The translations under genes were made by a program, and so were the position numbers. Shown here one piece after another: positions 18,899-27,642 of a stretch of 64,000 nucleotides of DNA (positions are counted from its first letter, which is position 1; every line of letters starts with the position of its first letter). The stretch spans positions 434,001 to 498,000 of the forward strand of contig NZ_JAPKND010000001.1 in NCBI RefSeq assembly GCF_026344035.1. The letters are read 5' to 3'. The DNA is from Alcaligenes endophyticus (GTDB lineage Bacteria; Pseudomonadota; Gammaproteobacteria; Burkholderiales; Burkholderiaceae_B). The notes under the pieces were generated by a model that was not told the origin of the DNA, did no database searches, and saw only the letters and a program-made list of their open reading frames with translations.

Positions 18899-19857
18899 GG
18901 CTGTAATGCTTCATAAACCTGCTTAGCATTCCAATCCATCATGCCCAAATAAGTCCCTGCCTCGCTACCTTCTGGGCCTAAAGCATCTGAATACAGTACC
19001 CCCCCCAGCTTAGTGCCGACCTCACGAGCCATTTGTTGAGCCAATTTTGGGCTGACCACATTTTCCGTAAAAATAGCGGCTATATGTTCATCGCGAGCTT
19101 GCTTAATAAGAGTAGCCATCTCTTTGGCCGAAGGCTCAGCCATATTCGACACACCTAAAAGCGGCAAAAACTGGATGTCGTAAGCCTTAGCAAAATAGGC
19201 AAACGCATCGTGCGACGTAATCACACGCCGTTTGTCAGATGGCACCCTAGCAAACTGTGCACGCCAATGTTGATCCAGACTTTGCATACGTTGGGCGTAG
19301 TCTTGCGCACGAGCCTGATAATAATCGGCATTTGCCGGATCAGCCTGTGCCAGGCCCACGGCAATATTTTTTACATACACTTGGGCCTGCTGCAAACTCT
19401 GCCATGCATGAGGGTCGTGTTGCCCATGCGAATGGCCATGGTCGTGATCCTCGTGGTCGTGGTCGTGGTCGTGGTTATTATCGGCGGTATGTTCAAAATC
19501 TAAAGGTGTGATCCCTGCACTGGCGACTAACTGCGGGCCTTGGTAGCCTGATGACTGCACCAAACGAGGAATCCAAGCCTCAAAGTCGAGGCCATTCACT
19601 ATCAGCAGTTGGGCGTGTGTTAAGGCCTTAGTGTCACTGGGTGTGGGCTCGAAGGTATGGGCATCGGCGTCACGACCCACTATCGTGCTTAAAGCAATTT
19701 TGTCTCCACCTATTTCTTGAACCATATCGCTTAAAATGGAAAAACTAGCCACCACCCGTAAAGGCTCAACAGCCTGCGCCTGAGCGGCTCCGGGTATTGC
19801 CATGATAGCCATCAGCAGCCCATTACACACGAAACCTTGCAGTGAGGGGGTAGGCAT
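18895..19857 (-). CDS. znuA: Zinc ABC transporter substrate-binding protein
   Basis: 320 residues with a signal peptide ending near GAAQAQA (about residue 29). Captures zinc in the periplasm and delivers it to ZnuB. Ligand region GRDADAHTFEP (61-71) holds the first histidine. A flexible His/Asp run at about 123-150 (repeats of HD, then GHSHGQHDPHAW) is the mark of zinc-type cluster A-I binding proteins, as opposed to manganese types. ITSHDAFAYFAKAY and the acidic FTENVVSPKLA follow. Last gene of the znuC-znuB-znuA operon, starting one base into the znuB stop. Confidence 0.95.
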   Translation of the reverse strand: MPTPSLQGFVCNGLLMAIMAIPGAAQAQAVEPLRVVASFSILSDMVQEIGGDKIALSTIVGRDADAHTFEPTPSDTKALTHAQLLIVNGLDFEAWIPRLVQSSGYQGPQLVASAGITPLDFEHTADNNHDHDHDHEDHDHGHSHGQHDPHAWQSLQQAQVYVKNIAVGLAQADPANADYYQARAQDYAQRMQSLDQHWRAQFARVPSDKRRVITSHDAFAYFAKAYDIQFLPLLGVSNMAEPSAKEMATLIKQARDEHIAAIFTENVVSPKLAQQMAREVGTKLGGVLYSDALGPEGSEAGTYLGMMDWNAKQVYEALQP

Positions 19858-20759
19858 CAGTCTTGCTCCAATATTGAGGTCAAACGGCGTCGACGGCTTT
19901 TCATGGCCAATATCGTCCGATACAAGCCGCCATGGGGGCCGAAGCCAAGAGATAAAAAATAAAATAGACCAGCCGCCAAAATAATGGCTGGCGAGGCAGG
20001 CAAATCATAGTGATAAGACAGCAACAAACCGACATAAGCACTCAGCATGCCGAGTGCGCCTGATACCGACATTTGGCTCGCCACAGAATGCACCCAGAAG
20101 CGGGCAGAGGCCGCGGGCAACATCATGATTCCTACTACCATCAGAGTCCCTAACACTTGAAAGCCCGCCACTAGGGTGATGACTAACAAAAGCAAAAAAC
20201 CCATATGCGCTAACGATCCACCCCCTCGTTGCGTGCGCAAAAAGATAGGGTCCAAGCACTCCATGACCAACGGTCGATAAATCACGGCCAGCACCAGCAA
20301 ACTTAAGGTACTAGCACCCGTCACCAATAAGAGCGAGTCGTCATCCAACCCTAATACCGTGCCAAACAAAACGTGGAGTAAATCCATATTCGAGCCGCGT
20401 ATGGACACGAGCAACACACCTAGGCCTAGAGATACTAAGTAGAACGCTGCAAAGCTTGCATCCTCGCGCAAGGGGGTGATCCGAGCTACTAAACCTGCTA
20501 GTAAGGCCACCACAATCCCAGTAATCACACCGCCTAATGCCATGGCCCCCAACGACAAGCCTGCGGTGAGAAAACCGACCGCGACTCCCGGTAAAATGGC
20601 GTGTGCCATCGCATCCCCCATCAGGCTCATGCGTCTCAACACCAAGAACACACCTAAGGGGCCTGCAGCCGCAGCCAAAGCAAACGAGCCTGCCAGCGCA
20701 CGCAGCATAAAGCTGTATTCGAAAAATGGTTGGGCTAAATAGTGCCAGAGCTCGCTCAT
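19857..20759 (-). CDS. znuB: Zinc ABC transporter permease
   Basis: 300-residue integral membrane permease of the ABC-3 family with about eight helices. From ATG 20759, which overlaps the znuC stop in an ATGA arrangement. The hydrophilic segment LRRMSLMGDAMAHAILPGVA (residues 41-60) is the family's ATPase-coupling loop, and ALGGVITG, GSNMDLLHVLFG and VGIMMLPAASARF are typical. In-frame codons upstream lie inside znuC and are not needed. Confidence 0.95.
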   Translation of the reverse strand: MSELWHYLAQPFFEYSFMLRALAGSFALAAAAGPLGVFLVLRRMSLMGDAMAHAILPGVAVGFLTAGLSLGAMALGGVITGIVVALLAGLVARITPLREDASFAAFYLVSLGLGVLLVSIRGSNMDLLHVLFGTVLGLDDDSLLLVTGASTLSLLVLAVIYRPLVMECLDPIFLRTQRGGGSLAHMGFLLLLVITLVAGFQVLGTLMVVGIMMLPAASARFWVHSVASQMSVSGALGMLSAYVGLLLSYHYDLPASPAIILAAGLFYFLSLGFGPHGGLYRTILAMKSRRRRLTSILEQD

Positions 20760-21472
20760 AGATAATCCCCAGCACAAAGATGTCTGGCCATGTGCAAATT
20801 CTCTGTAGTCAGCACTGAGTCTGTAGGCCCCCACGCAACCGTCTGCCCCGCGAGCAATAATGTTTGCGGAAAAAACTCCCGTACCAAATCCAAATCATGC
20901 AAAACGGTAATCACCGTATGACCTTGTTCATGCCATTGACAGATCAAGCGCATCAAATCTTCCGTTGTCGCCCTGTCTACGGCAGCAAAAGGCTCGTCTA
21001 ACAACAACACATCCGCTTGCTGCAAAATTAATCGTGCAAATAAAGCACGCTGCAACTGCCCCCCTGACAAGGTGCCGATAGGGCGACGAGCAAAGTCACT
21101 TAACCCCACCTGCGCTAAGGCCACTCCCACCGAAACATGCTCTTGCTGCGAGAAACCACCCAGAGCCCCTACCCGCCGCCAGGCCCCCATGGCGACCATG
21201 TCATACACCGAAATCGGGAAACTTTTATCAATATCACCCATCTGTGGCAATAAGGCCATTCGAGCCTCGACTTCTCGTGCTATATGGATATGCCCACGCA
21301 AAGGATTGATTTGTCCGGTTAAGCCTTTAAATAAGGTCGATTTTCCGGCCCCGTTAGGCCCCACGACAGCGGTGAGTGAACCTTGAGTAAAAACACCACT
21401 TATATTGCGCACAGCAATTTTGTCACGCCAGCCTAGAAACACCTGATCTAGACTAATTAAAGGCACCCCCAT
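20756..21472 (-). CDS. znuC: Zinc ABC transporter ATP-binding protein
   Basis: 238 residues from ATG 21472; the open frame runs further upstream to 21553 but that extension is unlike the family. Walker A GPNGAGKST near 38-46, Q-loop LLPQMGDID, signature LSGGQLQRA near 134, Walker B VLLLDEPFAAVD and the H-loop TVLHD are all present. Powers zinc uptake through ZnuB. First gene of znuCBA; the promoter region shared with zur carries a Zur box (21671-21686). Confidence 0.95.
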   Translation of the reverse strand: MGVPLISLDQVFLGWRDKIAVRNISGVFTQGSLTAVVGPNGAGKSTLFKGLTGQINPLRGHIHIAREVEARMALLPQMGDIDKSFPISVYDMVAMGAWRRVGALGGFSQQEHVSVGVALAQVGLSDFARRPIGTLSGGQLQRALFARLILQQADVLLLDEPFAAVDRATTEDLMRLICQWHEQGHTVITVLHDLDLVREFFPQTLLLAGQTVAWGPTDSVLTTENLHMARHLCAGDYL

Positions 21473-21670
21473 TAGGCAATCCACCCTATGGCGTAGGCTG
21501 TTAAGCTCCACAACGCAGCAGAAATCAACAATGCAAAAACAAAACGTCGCCACGCTGAACGTAGTAGTATGGTGCCTCGGTAGGCGCTTGGGGACGGTGG
21601 TGGAAATTGAGGGCAGGACATGAATGAGCGATAATAAGAGTTAGCACAGCAACACAGGCTGTTTTTTCAA

Positions 21671-21686
21671 TATGTTATAACATAAC
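21671..21686. promoter_or_regulatory. Zur box between znuC and zur
   Basis: Contains the perfect palindrome ATGTTATAACAT (21672-21683) inside TATGTTATAACATAAC. This matches the known proteobacterial Zur operator (centre GTTATAxxATAAC). The identical 15-base string occurs at 39907-39921 before the TonB receptor gene. It lies between two divergent transcripts, so it can control both znuCBA and zur. Confidence 0.85.
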
Positions 21687-21714
21687 AATCCTCGCCGCCA
21701 AGGCTCATTGCACT

Positions 21715-22203
21715 ATGCCCGTTCACATTCTTACACCATTAGCAATTGAGCAGCAACTTGCTACCGCGGAAAAGCTGTGCCTAGAGCGTGGTAAACGCCT
21801 GACTGCCATTCGCAAGCATGTATTGGAAATTCTGCTACGTGCCCAGCGTAGTCTGAAAGCCTATGAGCTCCTTGACATGATACGCGGCACCTTACCCGGC
21901 GCTACGCCGCCCACTGTTTATCGTGCCCTAGACTTTCTGACTGAAGAAGGCCTGATCCACCGACTGGATGCGGTCAATGCATGGACGGCCTGCGTCGATG
22001 CCGGGGGTCATCCCCATGATTTATTAGTGGTATGTACCCAATGCGGAACGGTTGCCGAACTCAGCGCACCGGCCTTAAGCCACAAACTGGCCAATTATGT
22101 CGCCGACGCTGGATTTTCCATGGGTAACCACGAAATTGAGCTACGTGCTATCTGCAGTACATGTCAGGACCATGAAAACCCTGAAAAAGGTAGCAAAAAA
22201 TAG
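21715..22203 (+). CDS. zur: Zinc uptake regulator, Fur family
   Basis: 162 residues. Represses zinc uptake genes when zinc-loaded. Fur-family winged helix: LTAIRKHVLEILLRAQRSLKAYELLDMIR, then PPTVYRALDFLTEEGLIHRLD. The metal and structural sites show HPHDLLVVCTQCGTV and AICSTCQDH, two CxxC pairs as in Zur. Placement divergent from znuCBA across a Zur box supports Zur over Fur. After the stop, an A/T-rich inverted repeat (22191-22216) may act as a weak terminator. Confidence 0.93.
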   Translation: MPVHILTPLAIEQQLATAEKLCLERGKRLTAIRKHVLEILLRAQRSLKAYELLDMIRGTLPGATPPTVYRALDFLTEEGLIHRLDAVNAWTACVDAGGHPHDLLVVCTQCGTVAELSAPALSHKLANYVADAGFSMGNHEIELRAICSTCQDHENPEKGSKK

Positions 22204-22383
22204 CGTTTTTTAGCTAATCAGTATATATTTTGCGATCTGCTAACGAACAGTTGCTAGCATACGTCAAAAGCCATTTGCCCTATCCGCTAGGCTGTGATGT
22301 AATCGCTGCTTGTTTTTGCACGCGGTAGAAGCGCCTATTGACCTCAAAGCCCGTCCTCTACCAGCGTTTTTGCGAGGCGAAAT

Positions 22384-23478
22384 ATGAATGCCGACTTAAA
22401 TGCCAAGTCCATGGTACCTGTCACAATACTGACTGGCTTTCTAGGAGCTGGTAAGACCACTCTACTCAAACGTATTCTTACTGAATATCACGGCAAACGC
22501 ATTGCCGTAATTGAAAATGAGTTTGGCCCAGAAAGTATCGATAACGACCTGCTCGTTCAGGATCTGGACGAAGAGATTGTCGAGCTTAATAACGGCTGCG
22601 TTTGCTGTACAGTGCGCGGCGACTTAATGCGCACCTTAAACAACCTACGCGAACGCCGCCAAGCAGGCGAGCTGAACTTTGAACGCGTCATTATTGAAAC
22701 CACTGGCATGGCTAACCCAGGCCCCGTTTGCCAAACGTTTTTCATGGACGATGACATCGCCGACTACTATCGTCTTGATGCTGTCGTCACCATCGTCGAT
22801 GCCAAGCACGGCATGACCACTCTAGATCAACAAGAAGAAGCTCAAAAACAAGTTGGCTTTGCTGATCGCCTGCTAATATCCAAAAAAGATTTGGTTAACG
22901 AAGCTGATTACCAAACATTACGCCACCGTTTGATCAAGATTAATCCCCGTGCAACGATTACTCCGGTAAACTTCGGCGAAACCGACTTACAGTCCATCTT
23001 AGACGTAAGCGGTTTTAATCTGAACGCAATCTTGGATGTAGATCCTGACTTCCTAGAAAGCGATCACCCGGATGCCGCAGACGACCATAGTCATGATCAC
23101 GCGCACGCGCACGCGCATGAGCATGATGGCGACTGCAGTCCAGCCTGCGGACACCATGAGCACCACCACAAAGCGCACAGTGATGACATCGGTGCGTTTG
23201 TATTTCGTTCGAACCGACCTTTCGACCCCGAGCGCCTAGAAGATTTTCTTTCCGGCATCGTGCAAGTGTTTGGTCCGGACCTCATGCGTTACAAAGGCAT
23301 TTTGTATCTCAAAGGCATCAATCGCCGCATGCTTTTTCAAGGCGTACATATGCTAATGAGTGCTGAGCCAGGCAAAGCGTGGCTAGCAAAAGATAAAAAG
23401 GGTAGCAAGATGGTTTTTATTGGCCGTCATTTACCCCAAGAGATTTTCACTCAAGGCCTGGAGAACTGCCTGGTCTGA
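22384..23478 (+). CDS. CobW/COG0523 family GTPase, probable zinc metallochaperone
   Basis: 364 residues. GTPase with Walker [12 protein letters not shown] (18-28), the family CxCC motif [11 protein letters not shown] (71-81) that binds zinc, and GTP base-recognition ISKKD near 161. A His-rich segment at about 235-270 ([15 protein letters not shown]...[14 protein letters not shown]) is followed by the CobW_C domain ([15 protein letters not shown]). COG0523 proteins near zur usually supply zinc to client proteins in scarcity; that is inference here, because no Zur box is visible in the 180-base gap upstream. Confidence 0.88.
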   Translation: MNADLNAKSMVPVTILTGFLGAGKTTLLKRILTEYHGKRIAVIENEFGPESIDNDLLVQDLDEEIVELNNGCVCCTVRGDLMRTLNNLRERRQAGELNFERVIIETTGMANPGPVCQTFFMDDDIADYYRLDAVVTIVDAKHGMTTLDQQEEAQKQVGFADRLLISKKDLVNEADYQTLRHRLIKINPRATITPVNFGETDLQSILDVSGFNLNAILDVDPDFLESDHPDAADDHSHDHAHAHAHEHDGDCSPACGHHEHHHKAHSDDIGAFVFRSNRPFDPERLEDFLSGIVQVFGPDLMRYKGILYLKGINRRMLFQGVHMLMSAEPGKAWLAKDKKGSKMVFIGRHLPQEIFTQGLENCLV

Positions 23479-23562
23479 AAATCATACGCAACAAGTCATA
23501 TGCGGAGCGACAGCGCGTGACGAGAGTTACGGGCTCCAAGACGTCAACAAGAGGGAACCATC

Positions 23563-24000
23563 ATGACAACAAAGTCGAATGGCAGTACAACTCAGCTGCC
23601 GACTGAGCAGGAACTTTTGGCGATGCCCGAGTCGGACTACATGAACTCCGTACAATTGGAGTTCTTCAAAGACCGGTTGCGCACTCTGGAATTAGAAATT
23701 TTGGCAAATGCGGGTGCGACCACTGAGAACCTTAGGGAAACTCAGTTCGTGCCTGACCCTGCCGATCGCGCCACCATCGAAGAAGAGCACGCCCTAGAAT
23801 TGCGCACGCGCGACCGCGAGCGCAAATTACTTAAGAAAGTGCAGCAGTCTATTGCCTTGATTGACTCAGGCGAATATGGCTGGTGTGAAGAAACGGGCGA
23901 GCCCATAGGCTTACTCCGTTTGCTGGCTCGCCCTACCGCCACGCTCTCCCTTGAAGCCCAAGAGCGGCGAGAAAAACGCCAGAAAATGTTTGGCGACTAA
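23563..24000 (+). CDS. dksA: DksA-type RNA polymerase-binding regulator lacking most zinc ligands
   Basis: 145 residues. DksA binds the RNA polymerase secondary channel and potentiates ppGpp. The coiled-coil hairpin with its acidic tip is intact: FVPDPADRATIEEEHALELRTRDRERKLLKKVQQSI, where DPADRA carries the tip aspartates. The C-terminal finger has only one cysteine (Cys108 in YGWCEETGEPIG); the second pair is replaced by TLSLEAQERRE. The canonical E. coli protein has four. The finger should therefore fold without zinc, as in DksA2-type proteins. It is located after zur and cobW and ends at a strong terminator. Confidence 0.9.
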   Translation: MTTKSNGSTTQLPTEQELLAMPESDYMNSVQLEFFKDRLRTLELEILANAGATTENLRETQFVPDPADRATIEEEHALELRTRDRERKLLKKVQQSIALIDSGEYGWCEETGEPIGLLRLLARPTATLSLEAQERREKRQKMFGD

Positions 24001-24017
24001 CACTCTCTAGTCTGACT

Positions 24018-24048
24018 ACCGCCTGATTATTTCAGGCGGTTTTTTTTG
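24018..24048 (+). terminator. Intrinsic terminator after dksA
   Basis: A perfect 9-bp stem, ACCGCCTGA (24018-24026) with TCAGGCGGT (24032-24040), is followed by an unbroken run of T to 24048. Strong rho-independent terminator that separates dksA from hslVU. Confidence 0.92.
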
Positions 24049-24066
24049 TCTTAGCAAAAACCGCCT

Positions 24067-24094
24067 CTTGAAAGATCTAGACTCATCCCCACCT
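24067..24094 (+). promoter_or_regulatory. Sigma-32 (heat-shock) promoter of hslVU
   Basis: CTTGAAA at 24067-24073 is an exact match to the RpoH -35 consensus. After 13 bases, CCCCACCT at 24087-24094 matches the -10 consensus CCCCATNT in all but one defined position. It lies between the dksA terminator and hslV, 25 bases before the start codon, and hslVU is a heat-shock operon in E. coli. Confidence 0.85.
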
Positions 24095-24118
24095 GTTAGA
24101 TCTAAAGGAAGGACACAC

Positions 24119-24652
24119 ATGGAACAATTTCACGCTACCACTATAGTTTGTGTACGCCGCGGCAATCAGGTCGCCATAGGCGGCGACGGCCAAGTTACCT
24201 TGGGCCACGCCATTATTAAAGGTACGGCCTGCAAAATTCGGCGCTTGTACAACGGCACCATCTTGGCCGGCTTTGCCGGAGCGACCGCCGATGCATTCAC
24301 CTTGCAAGAACGATTTGAGGCCAAGCTTGAAAAGCATCAAGGAAATCTATTGCGCGCTGCCGTTGAGCTTACTCGCGACTGGCGTACTGACCGAGTATTG
24401 CGTCGCCTTGAAGCCATGCTTTTAGTTGCCGACAAAGAGCACACTTTAGTGCTGACGGGAAATGGCGATGTATTAGAGCCTGAGCACGGCCTAGCCGCTA
24501 TAGGCTCTGGGGGCAATTTTGCTCAATCTGCCGCACGTGCCCTACTCGAAAATACTGAACTCAGTCCTGCCGAGATTGTTAAAAAGTCTCTGGAAATAGC
24601 GGGTGATCTGTGTATTTACACGAACCAGCATCACACTATAGAAACCCTTTGA
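24119..24652 (+). CDS. hslV: HslV, peptidase subunit of the HslVU protease
   Basis: 177 residues from ATG 24119, which has AAAGGAAGG at 24104-24112; upstream in-frame TTG 24068 falls inside the promoter. Proteasome-like threonine peptidase: [25 protein letters not shown] contains the threonine exposed after N-terminal processing, and [13 protein letters not shown] and GNDV-like [20 protein letters not shown] are typical. Forms a double hexamer capped by HslU in the cytoplasm. A 10-bp palindrome (24096-24105) overlaps the ribosome-site edge. hslU follows after 20 bases. Confidence 0.96.
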   Translation: MEQFHATTIVCVRRGNQVAIGGDGQVTLGHAIIKGTACKIRRLYNGTILAGFAGATADAFTLQERFEAKLEKHQGNLLRAAVELTRDWRTDRVLRRLEAMLLVADKEHTLVLTGNGDVLEPEHGLAAIGSGGNFAQSAARALLENTELSPAEIVKKSLEIAGDLCIYTNQHHTIETL

Positions 24653-24672
24653 ACAGGCATACGACCAAGACT

Positions 24673-26007
24673 ATGTCAGCAAGCACCATGACTCCAGGAG
24701 AAATTGTCTCCGAACTGGACAAAAACATCGTGGGACAAGCCAAAGCTAAGCGCTCGGTGGCCGTAGCCCTACGTAATCGTTGGCGCCGTCAGCAAGTGGC
24801 TGAACCGCTCCGCCACGAAATTGTTCCGAAAAACATACTTATGATTGGGCCTACCGGCGTGGGCAAGACAGAAATCGCCCGCCGTTTAGCGAAATTGGCC
24901 AATGCACCCTTTATTAAGGTGGAAGCCACCAAATTTACCGAGGTCGGCTACGTCGGCCGCGATGTAGAAACGATTATTCGCGACCTCGTAGATGCCTCTG
25001 TTAAGCAAACGCGCGAAATTGAAATGCGCCGTGTGCGCTCCCAAGCAGAGGAAGCGGCAGAAGAGCGTATTTTAGATGCGTTATTGCCGCCTGCTCGTGA
25101 TGCCCATGGCCTACCCGAGCGCCAGGAAAGTAGTACACGACAAGTATTTCGCAAGCGTCTACGCGAAGGCCAGCTCGACGATACCGAAATCGAAATCGAA
25201 ATGTCGCAGCAAATGCCACGTATGGAAATAATGGCGCCTCCAGGCATGGAGGAAATGACCGAGCAGTTACGTAGTATGTTCTCGGGCATGAATCAGGACA
25301 AAACCAAAGCACGTAAAATTTCGGTCAAAGAAGCTTTTAAGCAAATTACCGAAGAAGAAGCAGCGCGGCGCGTGAACGAAGATGAGTTACGAGCAGCTGC
25401 CGTGGCGAATGCTGAACAGAACGGTATCGTATTTCTGGACGAAATCGATAAAATCACTACCCGCCACGAGAACTCTAGCAGCGGTGATGTCTCACGCCAA
25501 GGCGTACAGCGTGACTTGCTGCCTTTAGTGGAAGGCACAACCGTAACAACCAAATACGGCGTAGTGCGAACAGATCATATTTTGTTTATTGCCTCTGGTG
25601 CGTTTCACTTGTCCCGCCCCTCAGACCTTATTCCTGAGCTACAAGGCCGCTTTCCCATTCGTGTCGAGCTAGAGTCCTTAACGGCCAAAGAGTTCGTGCA
25701 GATTTTGTCCACAACAGACTCCTCATTGACGAAACAGTACACCGCTCTGATGGGCACAGAAGGTGTGCATTTGGACTTCCGTGAAGAAGGTATTCAACGT
25801 TTGGCCGAGTTGGCTTTTGAAGTTAACGAGCGCACCGAGAACATAGGTGCCCGCCGGCTTTATACCGTCATGGAAAGACTGCTGGAAGACTTATCCTTTG
25901 AGGCAGGCAGCCGTGGTGAACAGCATGTTGTCGTTGACGCAGAATACGTGAACAAACAATTGCAAGAAACCGTCGCCAGCCAAGACTTGGCACGCTACGT
26001 ACTATAA
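24673..26007 (+). CDS. hslU: HslU, ATPase subunit of the HslVU protease
   Basis: 444 residues from ATG 24673 (ATG 24688 is possible). AAA+ unfoldase feeding HslV. Walker A GPTGVGKT (59-66), the pore-loop region [12 protein letters not shown] near 86-97, Walker [11 protein letters not shown] near 250, sensor 1 [24 protein letters not shown] and sensor 2 [18 protein letters not shown] near the end. Residues about 125-245 form the charged I domain (many Arg/Glu, DTEIEIEM). A bidirectional terminator follows. Confidence 0.96.
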   Translation: MSASTMTPGEIVSELDKNIVGQAKAKRSVAVALRNRWRRQQVAEPLRHEIVPKNILMIGPTGVGKTEIARRLAKLANAPFIKVEATKFTEVGYVGRDVETIIRDLVDASVKQTREIEMRRVRSQAEEAAEERILDALLPPARDAHGLPERQESSTRQVFRKRLREGQLDDTEIEIEMSQQMPRMEIMAPPGMEEMTEQLRSMFSGMNQDKTKARKISVKEAFKQITEEEAARRVNEDELRAAAVANAEQNGIVFLDEIDKITTRHENSSSGDVSRQGVQRDLLPLVEGTTVTTKYGVVRTDHILFIASGAFHLSRPSDLIPELQGRFPIRVELESLTAKEFVQILSTTDSSLTKQYTALMGTEGVHLDFREEGIQRLAELAFEVNERTENIGARRLYTVMERLLEDLSFEAGSRGEQHVVVDAEYVNKQLQETVASQDLARYVL

Positions 26008-26028
26008 GCCTGCTTTTAGTATAAGAAC

Positions 26029-26066
26029 AAAACAACCCGGCCAATCTACACTGGCCGGGTTGTTTT
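26029..26066. terminator. Bidirectional intrinsic terminator between hslU and the CusF-like gene
   Basis: A near-perfect inverted repeat: AAAACAACCCGGCCA on the left and TGGCCGGGTTGTTTT on the right with a short loop. The A-run on one side and T-run on the other let it stop transcription from both convergent genes. Confidence 0.9.
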
Positions 26067-26086
26067 CATATCAGTATTCCCACTGG

Positions 26087-26386
26087 CTATTTACTGATGC
26101 TGACTACCACATACTGATCATTTTTACGGGCAGCCACAAACGTTACCGTGTCACCCGGCGCAATACCTACCAACAGCGCAGGCTCAATTAAATACACCAA
26201 CGTCATGGCGGGTAGCTCTAACTGTCCGATAGCGCCATGCTTAATGGTTATTTTCCCATTCGCTGCGTCAATGCGACGCACTTCACCTTTAGCACGTGCT
26301 TCTTGTGCCTGCGCACTAATCGTGGTCACCATGCCTAACCCTGCCAGCACAGCGGCGGCAATATGGCGGGTATTCACTGCAAACAT
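26087..26386 (-). CDS. CusF-like periplasmic protein with altered metal site
   Basis: 99 residues from ATG 26386, with GGAG 8 bases upstream; codons further up are unlikely. A signal peptide ends near AQAQ (about residue 27). The remainder matches the CusF/YlcC small beta-barrel: KGEVRRIDAANGKITIKHGAIGQLELPAMTLVYLI. E. coli CusF binds Cu(I)/Ag(I) with His36, Met47, Met49 and stacking Trp44. Here the His and first Met are kept, but Trp is Leu and the second Met is Leu. It stands alone with no cus efflux genes beside it, so copper handling is doubtful. Divergent from the GNAT gene. Confidence 0.75.
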   Translation of the reverse strand: MFAVNTRHIAAAVLAGLGMVTTISAQAQEARAKGEVRRIDAANGKITIKHGAIGQLELPAMTLVYLIEPALLVGIAPGDTVTFVAARKNDQYVVVSISK

Positions 26387-26481
26387 AATACGACTCCTGC
26401 TTTTTTCTGTAAGGGCGTCACGACGGCCCCGCTTAGCTGCTACTATGCAACTAAGCATAACGCAAAACCACCCGTAGCAAC

Positions 26482-26982
26482 ATGAACACTTTTATTTCTG
26501 GTTATCAACTAAGACCTGCTAAAAAATCTGACCTACCTGGCATACACAAGCTCATGTGGGACATGGCAGTGTTTGAGAAACTCACCGATATTTTTCAAGC
26601 GACGCCCTCTTCATTAGAACGTAGCTTCTTTGCGGAACCTGCTAGTGCAAATTGTTTGGTTATTACCAGCGACGCTGAACCCGACACACCCATTGCCTAC
26701 ATAATGTGGTTCTTTAACTACTCAAGCTTTCTGGATAAGCGCGGCCTGTACCTGGAAGATATCTATATCGACCCCGCACACCGCGGACAAGGTTTAGGCT
26801 CTGCCGTATTAAAGCATCTGGCTCATCTTGCCCTTACCCACAACTGCGGACGCTTTGAATGGGTAGTACTAGACTGGAATCAGAATGCTATCGACTTCTA
26901 TGAGCACCATGGGGCAGAAATACTACCAGACTGGCGAATCGTGCGCGTCACCGGTGATGCCTTACAAAAACTAGCCTCCTAA
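26482..26982 (+). CDS. GNAT acetyltransferase, diamine/thialysine acetyltransferase-like
   Basis: 166 residues. GNAT fold with the acetyl-CoA loop LEDIYIDPAHRGQGLGSAVLKHL near 92-114 (RGQGLG pyrophosphate-binding) and RFEWVVLDWNQNAIDFYEHHGAE near 125-147, the segment that resembles spermidine/spermine and thialysine N-acetyltransferases (SSAT family). Substrate is probably a small amine, but this is inferred from resemblance. The cobalamin adenosyltransferase gene follows after 31 bases and may share the transcript. Confidence 0.8.
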   Translation: MNTFISGYQLRPAKKSDLPGIHKLMWDMAVFEKLTDIFQATPSSLERSFFAEPASANCLVITSDAEPDTPIAYIMWFFNYSSFLDKRGLYLEDIYIDPAHRGQGLGSAVLKHLAHLALTHNCGRFEWVVLDWNQNAIDFYEHHGAEILPDWRIVRVTGDALQKLAS

Positions 26983-27013
26983 CTTCTGGCTCTTTGAATT
27001 TACTACGCTAACC

Positions 27014-27559
27014 ATGTCTACACGTCTTTCCATTATCAGCACTCGCACAGGCGACCAAGGTACTACTAGCCTAGGCGATGGCACAAGGGTGCCCAAAACC
27101 GCCTTACGCATTCATGCTCTTGGAGATGTGGATGAACTCAATAGTTTTCTAGGCCAGTTGCGCTCAGAAACTCTGCCTAGCAATGTTGATCAATTACTAT
27201 CCACCGTTCAACATGACTTATTTGATATGGGGGCAGAACTGTGCATACCTGGCCACCAGGCGCTGACCGAACAACATGTTTTAGCCCTAGACGAGGCCCT
27301 ACAACACTACAATGCGAAACTAGGGAACTTAGCGGAATTCATTTTACCGGGCGGCACAGCGGCGGCAGCCAGCGCACATATTGTTCGTAGCGTTGCTCGC
27401 AGAGCAGAGCGCAGCATACTGGCTTTGCACGAGCACGAACCCATAGAAGTAGCCACTAGGCACTATATAAACCGCTTATCTGACCTGATGTTTGTATTGG
27501 CACGCTACCTCAACCGCAGTGCAGGTCAACCTGATGTATTATGGCGGGCTAATCGCTAG
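27014..27559 (+). CDS. PduO-type ATP:cob(I)alamin adenosyltransferase
   Basis: 181 residues. Transfers the adenosyl group of ATP to cob(I)alamin to make coenzyme B12. Signatures: TRTGDQGTTSLGDGTRVPK (10-28), GDVDELNSFLGQLRSE (37-52), FILPGGTAAAASAHIVRSVARRAERS near 111-136 and the C-terminal INRLSDLMFVLARYLNR. This is the EutT/PduO fold family, not CobA. No cobalamin riboswitch is visible upstream, and no B12-dependent enzyme is in the window. Confidence 0.92.
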   Translation: MSTRLSIISTRTGDQGTTSLGDGTRVPKTALRIHALGDVDELNSFLGQLRSETLPSNVDQLLSTVQHDLFDMGAELCIPGHQALTEQHVLALDEALQHYNAKLGNLAEFILPGGTAAAASAHIVRSVARRAERSILALHEHEPIEVATRHYINRLSDLMFVLARYLNRSAGQPDVLWRANR

Positions 27560-27573
27560 TTGGGTTACCGCTC

Positions 27574-27615
27574 TAAAAAGCAAACGCCCCTATCACCATT
27601 AACAGCAATAGGGGC
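27574..27615 (-). terminator. Intrinsic terminator for the symporter operon
   Basis: The inverted repeat GCCCCTAT (27586-27593) / ATAGGGGC (27608-27615) is followed, on the minus strand, by GTTTGCTTTTT. It lies downstream of the 39-residue gene and between convergent transcripts. Confidence 0.7.
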
Positions 27616-27642
27616 TTGAAAAATAACCCACAGGGTGTAAGG

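Noticed and set aside
19210-19511. Plus-strand open frames across the znuA His-rich region
   Set aside because: They are antisense to the repeated His/Asp codons of znuA, with low-complexity Val/Arg/Gly products.
22204-22383. Zur box before the cobW-like gene
   Set aside because: No copy or close variant of ATGTTATAACAT is present in the 180-base gap.
26983-27013. Cobalamin riboswitch before the adenosyltransferase gene
   Set aside because: The gap is only 31 bases and has no B12-box.
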